Assembly (NCBI GenBank): GCA_029778535.1
Contig: JAKOQB010000029.1
Span: forward strand, 1 to 64,000
Source: Pseudomonadota bacterium
GTDB lineage: Bacteria > Pseudomonadota > Gammaproteobacteria > Burkholderiales > Burkholderiaceae_F
Length of the DNA: 64,000 bases
Direction: 5' to 3'
The notes beneath the pieces were generated by a model. It worked only from the letters and a program-made list of their open reading frames with translations. It had not been told where the DNA came from and did no database searches. A program made the position numbers and the translations under genes. The stretch's first letter is position 1. Each line of letters opens with the position of its first letter. Shown one piece after another: positions 37,412 to 49,893 of the stretch.

Positions 37412-37494
37412 GGCTCCCCGGCCCCGGCCTAAAGCCTGCCGGGGCAGGCTGCGGCCGAGGTCCAATTGGGTCCCGGCCTTCGCCGGGACGACAG
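37412..37494. repeat. Dispersed palindromic repeat (type A), degenerate copy 4
   Basis: Right arm TCCCGGCCTTCGCCGGGACGAC is intact, but the left half is interrupted: GGCCCCGGCCTAAAGCCTGCCGGGGC forms its own hairpin. It occupies the ATPase-permease junction. Compared with copies 1-3 it has lost the central CGCTGCA core. Confidence 0.6.
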
Positions 37495-37498
37495 CGCG

Positions 37499-39856
<2,358 letters not shown>

Positions 39857-39872
39857 GTGAAGGATTGAGCAT

Positions 39873-39928
39873 CGGTCGTCCCGGCGCAGGCCGGGACCCA
39901 ATTGGGCCCCGGCCTGCGCCGGGGCGAC
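39873..39928. repeat. Dispersed palindromic repeat (type A), short copy 5
   Basis: Left arm TCGTCCCGGCGCAGGCCGGG, right arm CCCCGGCCTGCGCCGGGGCG, separated by only AACCCAATTG-type spacer. It has lost the long loop of copies 1-3 and is a compact stem-loop between the permease and adaptor genes, 26 bases before the adaptor's start. Confidence 0.75.
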
Positions 39929-39953
39929 ACACCTTGGGAGGCGCTGCAGCCGA

Positions 39954-41153
39954 ATGAAACGCAGACAATGGATTCTGATCGGCGCCGGTTCCGTGCTGCT
40001 CGCGGCGGTATTTGTCTGGGCCTTCCGTCCGCAGCCGGTGCCGGTCGAGGTCGCGAACGTGAAGCGCGCGCCGTTCGAGCAGACGGTCGACGAGGACGGC
40101 AAGACGCGCGTGATCGACCGCTACGTGGTGTCGGCGCCGCTGGCGGGCAAGCTCGCGCGCGTGCGGCTCGAGCCCGGCGATGCGGTGACGGCCGGCATGG
40201 AAGTGGCACGGCTGACGCCGGCGGCGCCGGCGATGCTCGACGCTCGCACCGCGCGCGAGCTGACCGAGCGCGTCGGCGCGGCGACGGCGGCGCTGGAGCA
40301 GGCGCGCGCCAACGTCGCGCGCAGCGAGGCCGCGTCGGCGCAGGCGCAGTCGGACCTCGAGCGGCAGAAGAAGCTGAAGAGTGACGGCTTCATCGCCGCG
40401 TCGGCGGTCGAGCAGGCCGAGCTCGCTGCGCGCGTGCAAGCGCAGGCGCTGGCGGCGGCGCGCTTTGCGGTCAACGGCGCGCAGCACGACCTGGCGCAGG
40501 CGCGCGCCGCGCTGATGCGCGCTCGGGAAGGTGCACGCGATCGCCCCGGCACCGCGTGGCCGATCGAGTCGCCGGTGGCCGGTCGCGTGCTCAGGGTGCT
40601 GCAGAAGAGCGAGGCGGTGGTCGGCGTCGGCACGCCGCTGCTGGAGATCGCCGACCCGGGCCGGCTCGAGATCGTGGCCGACGTGCTGTCGACCGAGGCC
40701 ACGCGCATCACGCCGGGCGCGCGCGTGCACATCGATGCCGGCAGCGGACTCGCGCTCGACGGCCGCGTGCGCCACGTCGAGCCGGCGGCGTTCACCAAGG
40801 TCTCCGCGCTCGGGGTCGAGGAGCAGCGTGTCAACGTGGTGATCGACCTCGTTTCGCCGCCGGACCGGTGGCAGCGGCTCGGTGACGGTTACCGCGTCGA
40901 CGTGCGCATCGTGGTCGCCGCGCGCGCAGAGGCGGTGGTGGCGCCGGTGGCGGCGCTGTTCCGCGACAACGACGAATGGGCGGTGTTCGCGCTCGACGGC
41001 GGGCTCGCGGTCCGGCGCGGTGTGAAGCTCGGCGGCCGTAATTCGAGCGACGCGTGGATCGAGCAGGGGCTGGCTCCCGGCGTCAGGGTTATCGTGTATC
41101 CAAGTGACAGCGTGGCTGACGGCAAGCGGGTTAAAGTGGTCCGGGGCGGGTGA
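39954..41153 (+). CDS. HlyD/RND-type periplasmic adaptor, second exporter
   Basis: 399 residues. N-terminal anchor (WILIGAGSVLLAAVFVWAF), lipoyl half at VVSAPLAGKLARVRLEPGDAVTAGMEVARL, helical hairpin of about residues 85-190 with long EQARANVARSEAASAQAQS repeats, second lipoyl half SPVAGRVLRVLQKSEAVVGVGTPLLEIADPG, and C-terminal beta-barrel ending in LAPGVRVIVYPSDSVADG. It pairs with the ATPase and permease just upstream to span the periplasm. Confidence 0.88.
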   Translation: MKRRQWILIGAGSVLLAAVFVWAFRPQPVPVEVANVKRAPFEQTVDEDGKTRVIDRYVVSAPLAGKLARVRLEPGDAVTAGMEVARLTPAAPAMLDARTARELTERVGAATAALEQARANVARSEAASAQAQSDLERQKKLKSDGFIAASAVEQAELAARVQAQALAAARFAVNGAQHDLAQARAALMRAREGARDRPGTAWPIESPVAGRVLRVLQKSEAVVGVGTPLLEIADPGRLEIVADVLSTEATRITPGARVHIDAGSGLALDGRVRHVEPAAFTKVSALGVEEQRVNVVIDLVSPPDRWQRLGDGYRVDVRIVVAARAEAVVAPVAALFRDNDEWAVFALDGGLAVRRGVKLGGRNSSDAWIEQGLAPGVRVIVYPSDSVADGKRVKVVRGG

Positions 41154-41236
41154 ACCGGCGACGCGGCGGTTGCGGAAACTCAATCCCGCGCGCCGGGGTC
41201 TACCTACGATGAACGTGCCTTTGATGGAGGACGACG

Positions 41237-41548
41237 ATGGACACAGTCGCAACGGTCAACCGTGACAAGCTGGTCGCCGATGCACGCGTTGTGCTCGACG
41301 ATGTCGAAGCGCTGCTGAAGCAGGCCGCCGCCGCCAGCGGACAGCAGGCGCAGGAACTGCGCGAACGCGCGGCCGACGCGCTGGCCCGTGCGCGCATGAA
41401 GCTGCAGGACGCGCAGGTGGCGGTCAGCGAAAACGCCAAAGCCGCGGCGCGCGTCACCGACGACTGGGTGCACGCGCATCCGTGGGGCGCGATCGGCGCG
41501 GCCGCGGGCGTGGGGTTCCTGGTCGGGCTACTGGTCGCGCGGCACTGA
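41237..41548 (+). CDS. DUF883 (ElaB/YqjD-like) membrane-anchored protein
   Basis: 103 residues: a helical cytoplasmic part (VLDDVEALLKQAAAASGQQAQELRERAADALARARMKLQDA) and a single C-terminal membrane anchor, HPWGAIGAAAGVGFLVGLLVARH, with the family's glycine zipper and R/H end. YqjD of this family binds ribosomes at the membrane in stationary phase. First of three membrane genes, with YqjE- and YqjK-like partners after it, as in the E. coli yqjDEK cluster. Confidence 0.88.
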   Translation: MDTVATVNRDKLVADARVVLDDVEALLKQAAAASGQQAQELRERAADALARARMKLQDAQVAVSENAKAAARVTDDWVHAHPWGAIGAAAGVGFLVGLLVARH

Positions 41549-41557
41549 CGGCCGCAC

Positions 41558-41943
41558 GTGCCCTCGCCGCTGGACGCGGTACGGCGCCTGTCGGCGTCGT
41601 CGCTGAACCTGCTGCTGACGCGCGCGCAGTTCGCGTCGGTCGAACTGGCGCAGTCGCGCGCGCAGATCATGCGCTGGCTCGGGCTGGCGCTTGCCGGCGC
41701 GGTGCTGGCGCTGCTCGCGCTGATCGCGGTATCGGCTCTGCTGGTGATCGTGCTGTGGGATCGAAGCGGGCCGTGGACGCTGCTCGTGCTCGCGGTGCTG
41801 TACGGACTCGGCGGCTACATTGTCGTGCACCGGCTGCAGCGCGAGCTGAGCGAAGCGCCGCCGCTGCTCGCCGAGACGCTGGCCGAGATTGCCAAGGATC
41901 GCGACGCGATCCTCGGCCGCGTTGAAGGCGACGGCGAGCCGAA

Positions 41944-41947
<4 letters not shown>
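41558..41947 (+). CDS. YqjE-like (DUF1469/holin family III) membrane protein
   Basis: 129 residues, GTG 41558, 9 bases after the DUF883 gene. Two closely spaced hydrophobic helices (WLGLALAGAVLALLALIAVSALLVIVLW and WTLLVLAVLYGLGGYIVVHRLQ) with a basic, charged C-terminus. It is the phage-holin-superfamily member that accompanies DUF883. The ATGA overlap with the next gene indicates coupling. Confidence 0.82.
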
Positions 41948-44237
<2,290 letters not shown>

Positions 44238-44294
44238 CTAATTCCGCAACATGAGACATACAATCCAGACCTTCGGCACAGGATTTGTGAACTC

Positions 44295-45254
44295 GTGGCA
44301 AAGACGGCGCAGGACCGCGCGGCCGAGATGACCGCGCTGGTCAAGGCGGTCGACAGCGGCGGCTTCTCGCAGGCGGCGCGGCTGCTCGGGGTCACGCCGT
44401 CGGCGATTTCGAAGTCGATCACGCGGCTGGAGGCGCGGCTCGGCGTGCGGCTGCTGAACCGCACCACGCGCAGGCTCACGCCGACGCCGGAGGGCGAGGC
44501 GTACTACCTGCGCGGCCGCCACATCCTGGCCGAGATCGACGAGGCCGAGCAGGAGGCCGCGCGCTTCCGCAGCACGCCGCGCGGGCTGCTGCGCCTGCAT
44601 ACGCTGGTGGCGTTCGGACTGCACCAGTTGCCGCCGGTGATCGGCGAGTTTCTGCAGCGCTATCCGGAGATGAGGCTGGAGCTGTCGATCAGCGACACGC
44701 TGGTCGACCTGCTCGAAGAAAACGCCGACATGGCGGTGCGCACCGGCGTGCCGCGCGACTCGTCGCTGATCGCGCGCCACATCTGCGACACCGAGCGCGT
44801 GATCTGCGCGGCGCCGTCGTATCTCGCGCGCCATGGCGCGCCGCGCACCCCCGACGATCTCGCGCGCCACAACTGCCTGTACATCTCCACGCAACCGGCG
44901 CTGCGGCGCTGGCCGTTCAACGACCCCGCCGCGCCCGACGGCGTGCGCACGATCGAAGTGAGCGGCAACGCGACCGCCAACAACGCGGAGACCGTGCTGC
45001 GGCTGGGGCTGGAAGGCGTGGGCATCGTGCGGCTGGGCGAACTCGTGGTCGGCGCGCCGATCCGCGCCGGCCAATTGGTGCCGCTGCTCGTCGACGTGCA
45101 CCACGTCGAACCGCTGCCGCTCTATGCGGTCTATCCGCACGCGCGGGTGCGGTCGCCCAAGGTGGCGGCCATGGTCGACTTCCTGATCGAGAAGTTCGCG
45201 CACGCGCCGTGGCGTGCCGAGCCGCCGGCGCGGACGCGCCGGCGGCGGCGTTGA
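44295..45254 (+). CDS. LysR-family transcriptional regulator
   Basis: 319 residues from GTG 44295. N-terminal winged helix-turn-helix: MTALVKAVDSGGFSQAARLLGVTPSAISKSITRLEARLGVRLLNRTTRRLTPTPEGEAYY. The effector domain follows (LRLHTLVAFGLHQLPPVIGEFLQRYPEMRLELSISD ... AVRTGVPRDSSLIARHI). It faces the methyltransferase gene at 45311 and could control it; the target is not shown. Confidence 0.88.
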   Translation: MAKTAQDRAAEMTALVKAVDSGGFSQAARLLGVTPSAISKSITRLEARLGVRLLNRTTRRLTPTPEGEAYYLRGRHILAEIDEAEQEAARFRSTPRGLLRLHTLVAFGLHQLPPVIGEFLQRYPEMRLELSISDTLVDLLEENADMAVRTGVPRDSSLIARHICDTERVICAAPSYLARHGAPRTPDDLARHNCLYISTQPALRRWPFNDPAAPDGVRTIEVSGNATANNAETVLRLGLEGVGIVRLGELVVGAPIRAGQLVPLLVDVHHVEPLPLYAVYPHARVRSPKVAAMVDFLIEKFAHAPWRAEPPARTRRRRR

Positions 45255-45310
45255 CATCGCTCAAGGTGGGGATCGCAGACACGGCGAGGATTGGATTCAA
45301 TCTGCGCGCC

Positions 45311-46558
45311 ATGAAGACCCTGATCGACTCCCGCCTGCGCGCGATCGGCGCGCGTTCGACGATTCCGCTGCGCGTCGTCTATGCCGACCGCAGCGAATAC
45401 CGCAACACCGAATCGGCCGGCGAGCCGGCCTTCACGCTGCGCTTCAACAGCGCGCGCGCGCAGTGGCGCGCCGCACTGTTCGGCCACATCGGCGTACTCG
45501 ACGGGTACTTCGACGGCGAGATCGACATCGAAGGTGACTTGGCGCGCATGTTCGCGCTCGGGCTGGAGACCGGCTTTTCGACGCCGGCGCCGACCGTGCG
45601 CGTGCGCAACTGGTGGCACGAGGTGACGAAGAACAACGCCACCATCGCGCGCGCCAAGGACAACGCGCGCTTCCACTACGGGCTGGGCGCGGATTTCTAC
45701 CGCTACTGGCTCGACCGCGCGCTGATGATGTACACCTGCGCGTACTGGCGCGAAGGCACGAAGACCGTCGAGCAAGCGCAGGTCAACAAGGTCGACCATG
45801 TGTGCCGCAAGGTGCTGCTGAAACCCGGCGAGACGGTGGTCGACATCGGCTGCGGCTTCGGCGGCTTCATGTTCCACGCCGCGCAGCACTACGGCGTCAA
45901 GGCCACCGGCGTGAACACCACCACCGAGCAGGTCGACTGGGTGCGCGAGGAAATCGCGCGCCGCGGCCTGCAGCAGCAGCTCGACGTGCGCGAGGCCGAC
46001 TTCCGCGAGGTCGACCGGCAGTACGACAAGGTGGTGTCGATCGGCGTGCTGGAGCACGCGGGGCGCGACCAGATCGACGCGGTGGTGAAAGCGCACGCCG
46101 ATTTTCTCAAGCCCGGCGGCCTGGGCATGCTGCACTTCATCGGCCACGTGGGCCAGTACCCGACCGAGTTCTTCATCCGCCAGCACGTGTTCCCCGGCGG
46201 CTGGATCCCGAGCCTGACCGAGACGCTCGACGCGATGGACAAGTACGGGCTGGAGATCATCGACATCGAAAACCTGCGCCGCCACTACGTGCTGACGCTG
46301 GAGGCGTGGGCCGAGCGCTTCGACGCGAACTGGGAGCGCATCCACGCGCTGAATCCGGCAAAGTTCGACGAGCGCTTCCGCCGCATCTGGCGTACGTACC
46401 TGATCGGCTGCGCCGAGATGTTCCGTGCGTCCGGCGGCATCACGGGCCTGTACCAGATCACGTTCGGCAAGGGCCGCCGCACGCCGCAGACCTATCCGAT
46501 GAGCCGCGCGTTCCTGTACGAGTCGGCCGCCGTCGCGCCGCTGGTGCGCGCGGCCTGA
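45311..46558 (+). CDS. Cyclopropane-fatty-acid-synthase-family SAM methyltransferase
   Basis: 415 residues, ATG 45311. The SAM motif is VVDIGCGFGGF (about residues 176-186); after it come EEIARRGLQQQLDVREADFREVDRQYDKVVSIGVLEH and SLTETLDAMDKYGLEI, the CFA synthase fold. It modifies acyl chains of membrane phospholipids, making either cyclopropane rings or, in the TmsB-type group, methylene branches. It is 57 bases after a LysR gene, and a flavin oxidoreductase like TmsA lies at 47754. Confidence 0.88.
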   Translation: MKTLIDSRLRAIGARSTIPLRVVYADRSEYRNTESAGEPAFTLRFNSARAQWRAALFGHIGVLDGYFDGEIDIEGDLARMFALGLETGFSTPAPTVRVRNWWHEVTKNNATIARAKDNARFHYGLGADFYRYWLDRALMMYTCAYWREGTKTVEQAQVNKVDHVCRKVLLKPGETVVDIGCGFGGFMFHAAQHYGVKATGVNTTTEQVDWVREEIARRGLQQQLDVREADFREVDRQYDKVVSIGVLEHAGRDQIDAVVKAHADFLKPGGLGMLHFIGHVGQYPTEFFIRQHVFPGGWIPSLTETLDAMDKYGLEIIDIENLRRHYVLTLEAWAERFDANWERIHALNPAKFDERFRRIWRTYLIGCAEMFRASGGITGLYQITFGKGRRTPQTYPMSRAFLYESAAVAPLVRAA

Positions 46559-46577
46559 CGGACCGCGCGCGGCGCGG

Positions 46578-47606
46578 CTACTTCCACAGATCGACCGGCT
46601 GGCCGCGCTCGCGCATCCGGTCGGCGCGCGCCTGGATGAAGCGCTGGAAGCTCGGCTGCTCGCGGTATGCGCCGCTCGCCACGTAGTCGAGTGCCGCGGC
46701 GAGATGAAACGGCCGCAGATACGCCTCGACGCGAAAAACTTCGGCGCCGCGGTCGTCGTAGAACACCAGCGCCGGCACGTACGGCAGGCCGAGCGAGCGC
46801 GCCCATGTGCGCGCGTCGGCGGCGCGGCCATCGGGGGTGGTGAGCGGCGTCGCGGCGGCTGCATCGAAGCGCGCCACCGTGAAGCGGCGCAGCAGCCGGT
46901 CGACCTCGGGCCGGTGCAGCCCGTCGCGGTGCAGTTCGTCGCAACTGGCGCAGCGGGTGCGCTCGAAGATGACCAGCAGCGGCTTGCCGCCGCGTTTGGC
47001 CGCCGTGGCCAGATCGTAGGGCGGCTTCAGGAAATACGGATGCTCGTTCAGCGCGGCGCTGGCCTCGTCCTTGATCGCCGCCTGCAGGTACTCGGCGAAC
47101 GGCTGTCTGGTTTCCATGCGCCCGGCCACATAGTCGAGCGCGGCTTCGAGCCGGTTGGCCGGGAAATAACCGTTCAGGCGCACGATGACGTTGGCCTTCT
47201 CATCGAACATCAAAAGCGTCGGCGTGAACTGCACGTTGAGCAGCCGGCCAAGCTCCTTCTCGCTCATGCGGCGGCCGTCGACCCAGGTGACCTCGCGGTC
47301 GCCCCACAGATTCAATGCCACGGGCAGGAACCGACGCCGCGCCTTGTCGGCGACGCGCGTCTCGGCGAAGGTGGTTTCCATCAGCAGCTTGCAGTACGGA
47401 CAGCCGTCCTGGCCGAAGTAGACCAGCAGCCGCCTGCCTTGCCTGGCCGCGTCGGCGACGTCTTCGCGAAAGTCGAGAAAGGTCTCGGCGAACCACGGCG
47501 GGATGCGGATCGCGTGCGGGGAAGGCTGCTGCGCCACCGAGGCACCAATCGCCGCGGCCACGGCCAAAGCGAACAGGAAGCGCAGCGCGGAACCGGTCAT
47601 GGGCAT
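46578..47606 (-). CDS. Periplasmic two-domain thioredoxin-like protein
   Basis: 342 residues, ATG 47606 (a second methionine is two codons later). Signal peptide (LRFLFALAVAAAIGASVA), then a DsbD-gamma/SoxW-type thioredoxin domain with active site CPYC (C69-C72) and a second domain with CASC (C219-C222). Each has the surrounding YFGQDGC and FERTRC strands. Two redox centres in one chain suggest a shuttle for disulfide reduction or transfer, perhaps in cytochrome c or metal chemistry. It is on the opposite strand, between the methyltransferase and oxidoreductase genes. Confidence 0.85.
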   Translation of the reverse strand: MPMTGSALRFLFALAVAAAIGASVAQQPSPHAIRIPPWFAETFLDFREDVADAARQGRRLLVYFGQDGCPYCKLLMETTFAETRVADKARRRFLPVALNLWGDREVTWVDGRRMSEKELGRLLNVQFTPTLLMFDEKANVIVRLNGYFPANRLEAALDYVAGRMETRQPFAEYLQAAIKDEASAALNEHPYFLKPPYDLATAAKRGGKPLLVIFERTRCASCDELHRDGLHRPEVDRLLRRFTVARFDAAAATPLTTPDGRAADARTWARSLGLPYVPALVFYDDRGAEVFRVEAYLRPFHLAAALDYVASGAYREQPSFQRFIQARADRMRERGQPVDLWK

Positions 47607-47753
47607 TGACTCTCCGAGCAGAAACCATAGACGCGCGCGCGCCGGACGGCAAGCTTGCCGGATGTTGGCGGTATCCGGCCGATCCCGCCGCGCCGCGTTG
47701 CGCGCGCGGGCCGGGGTTATGCTGGTCCGTCGCAAGCAGCAGGGGCACGAAGC

Positions 47754-49100
47754 GTGGCAGCGGTGGACGAAGTGCAGGCAGCGCACGGACAGCGGGTGGC
47801 GCGGCTGCAGGCGCAGTTGGCGCAGGCCGCCGAGGTGCGGCTGGCCAAACGCACGTCGAATCTGTTCCGCGATCGCAGCGCTGCGCGCGCGCCACGGCTC
47901 GATGGGCGCGACTTCGACCACGTGCTCGCGGTGGACGCCGTTGCCGGCTGGGTCGACGCCGAAGGGATGGTGCCGTACGACGCGCTCGCGGACGCGTGCC
48001 TCGCGCACGGCGTGATGCCGGCGGTGGTGCCGGAGCTGAAATCGATCACGCTCGGCGGCGCGCTGGCTGGCGTCGGCATCGAGGCGACGTCGTTCCGCTA
48101 CGGACTGGTGCACGACACCGTGCTCGAGTTCGACGCGCTGACCGGCGGCGGCGAGATCGTGCGCGCGCGGCCTGACGGAGAACATTCGGATCTGTATTTC
48201 GGCTTTCCCAACTCGTACGGCACGCTCGGCTACGCGCTGCGCGTGCGTGCTCGCACGATTCCGGTCCTGCCGTTTGTGGCGGTCGAACACCGGCGCTTGG
48301 CGCGCGCCGGCGATTTCTTCGCGCAACTCGCCGCCGCGTGCCAAGGCGGCGCCGATTTCGTCGACGCCGTCGTCTTCGGCGGTGAAGATCTCGTCCTGAA
48401 CGCAGCGCGCTTCGTCGCGGACGCGCCGTACACGTCCGACTACACGTACGAGAAGATCTACTACCGCTCGCTGCGCGAACGCGAGCTCGACTACCTGACC
48501 GCGCGCGACTACCTGTGGCGCTGGGACACCGACTGGTTCTGGTGCTCGAAGAACGTCGGCGCGCAGAACCCGCTGCTGCGGCGGCTGTACGGGCGCGCGC
48601 GGCTGAACTCGCGCACCTACCAGCGCATCATGCGCTGGAACAGTCGCGTGGGCCTGACGCGGCGCTGCGAGCGCTTGTCGGGCTGGCACCGCGAGTCGAT
48701 CATCCAGGACGTCGACATTCCGCTTGCGCGCGCGCCGGAGTTTCTAGACTTCTACCTGCGCGAGATCGGCCTGCTGCCGCTGTGGATCTGCCCGGTCGGC
48801 GCGACCGGCCATTGCGATCGCTTCGCGCTGTTTCCGCGCGCCAAGACGACGTACTTGAACTTCGGCTTCTGGGACGTCAAGCGCACGCGCGCGCCGCACC
48901 CGCCCGGCCACTTCAACCGTCTGATCGAACGCAAGGTGATCGAACTCGGCGGCATCAAGTCGCTGTACTCGGACAGCTATTTCACGCGCGCGGAGTTCGA
49001 TGCCGCCTACGGCGGCGCCGCGTACCGCGCGCTGAAGGCCCGTTACGATCCGACGCAGCGCTTCGGTGACCTGTACGCCAAGTGCGTGCTCAGGCATTGA
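47754..49100 (+). CDS. FAD-linked oxidoreductase of the DIMINUTO/DHCR24-like type
   Basis: 448 residues, GTG 47754. N-terminal FAD-binding (PCMH-type) domain: LAVDAVAGWVDAEGMVPYDALADACLAHGVMPAVVPELKSITLGGALAGVGIEATSFRYGLVHDTVLEFD. C-terminal half has ESIIQDVDIPLARAPEFLDFYLREIGLLPLWICPVG, typical of delta-24-sterol-reductase-like flavoenzymes. In TmsA/BfaA systems such a protein reduces the methylene intermediate made by a CFA-synthase-like methyltransferase to a methyl branch. The match is by fold and neighbourhood, not by assay. Confidence 0.85.
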   Translation: MAAVDEVQAAHGQRVARLQAQLAQAAEVRLAKRTSNLFRDRSAARAPRLDGRDFDHVLAVDAVAGWVDAEGMVPYDALADACLAHGVMPAVVPELKSITLGGALAGVGIEATSFRYGLVHDTVLEFDALTGGGEIVRARPDGEHSDLYFGFPNSYGTLGYALRVRARTIPVLPFVAVEHRRLARAGDFFAQLAAACQGGADFVDAVVFGGEDLVLNAARFVADAPYTSDYTYEKIYYRSLRERELDYLTARDYLWRWDTDWFWCSKNVGAQNPLLRRLYGRARLNSRTYQRIMRWNSRVGLTRRCERLSGWHRESIIQDVDIPLARAPEFLDFYLREIGLLPLWICPVGATGHCDRFALFPRAKTTYLNFGFWDVKRTRAPHPPGHFNRLIERKVIELGGIKSLYSDSYFTRAEFDAAYGGAAYRALKARYDPTQRFGDLYAKCVLRH

Positions 49101-49107
49101 ATCAGGC

Positions 49108-49135
49108 CGTCGCTCCGGCCTTCGCCGGGGCGACG
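49108..49135. repeat. Half copy of dispersed palindromic repeat (type A)
   Basis: Only the right arm survives: CCGTCGCTCCGGCCTTCGCCGGGGCGACGG can form one hairpin. It lies between the oxidoreductase and the small membrane protein. Without the left arm it looks like an eroded copy. Confidence 0.55.
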
Positions 49136-49155
49136 GCAAGAGAAGTCGGAAAGCG

Positions 49156-49506
49156 ATGAAGACGGTCGCGCTCGCCCTCGTCCCCGCCGGCGCGCTGCTG
49201 CTCCTCGCCGCGCACTTCTATCGCGCCGGACTGTGGCCGCTCGCGCTCGTCGCGCTGCTGCTGATCGTGCTGCTGCTCGTGCCGCGCGCGTGGGCCGCGC
49301 GCACGGCGCAGGTGGCGTTGCTCGCAGGCAGCCTCGAATGGCTGCGCACGCTGGCCGCGTTCGTCGGCGAACGCGTGGCGGCGGGGCAGCCGTACCTGCG
49401 CCTGCTGGCGATCCTGCTCGCGATGGCGCTTTTCACCGCCGGCGCCGCGCTGGTGTTTCGCGCGTATCCGATGCGCGTGCGCTACGGCCTCGGCGGCCGG
49501 TTCTGA
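49156..49506 (+). CDS. Small integral membrane protein
   Basis: 116 residues, ATG 49156. Three or four hydrophobic segments (VALALVPAGALLLLAAHFYRAG, LALVALLLIVLLLVPRAW, LAILLAMALFTAGAALVFRAY). No family recognised. Same orientation as the FAD oxidoreductase and 55 bases after it, across the half repeat; it might be an accessory for the lipid modification, but that is a guess. Confidence 0.6.
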   Translation: MKTVALALVPAGALLLLAAHFYRAGLWPLALVALLLIVLLLVPRAWAARTAQVALLAGSLEWLRTLAAFVGERVAAGQPYLRLLAILLAMALFTAGAALVFRAYPMRVRYGLGGRF

Positions 49507-49614
49507 ATCCAGGTTGAACCTCTCCGTAACGGCGGGTAACTCATAGTTACTCCAGCCGCCGCAACCGGGTGTCGCGGCGGCGTCCCGGAGGGCCGCAGTC
49601 AACTGGAGAGTCTC

Positions 49615-49863
49615 ATGCACGCCAAACCGACTTTGAGTCAGCCGCGCGGCCTGACGGTCAGTCTCGCCGCCGCATTCTCAGCCATCGTCGCGGTCGGTTC
49701 GCTGTCCGCGGTCGCCTGGCTGTTCCAGCGCGAGGGCATGCCCTTCGAGCAGCTCGTAGCCGCCGAGCGCGCCTGTGCCGCGCACGAGTACGCGTCGGCG
49801 CGCGAGAGCTGCGTCAACGACTGGCTGGAAGCCGCGCGGACGCGCCGGCTCGCCCGCAAGTAG
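49615..49863 (+). CDS. Small hypothetical membrane-anchored protein
   Basis: 82 residues, ATG 49615 after CTGGAGAG. One hydrophobic stretch (LTVSLAAAFSAIVAVGSLSAVAWLFQ) then a soluble tail with two cysteines (AERACAAHEYASARESCVNDWLEAART). The pattern resembles small periplasm-facing proteins with a possible disulfide. Upstream (49510-49600) is AT-richer with a GTAAC...GTTAC pair, perhaps promoter elements. Unknown role. Confidence 0.5.
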   Translation: MHAKPTLSQPRGLTVSLAAAFSAIVAVGSLSAVAWLFQREGMPFEQLVAAERACAAHEYASARESCVNDWLEAARTRRLARK

Positions 49864-49893
49864 TCGAGGCGCTGGTCGCGACAATCATCGCGG

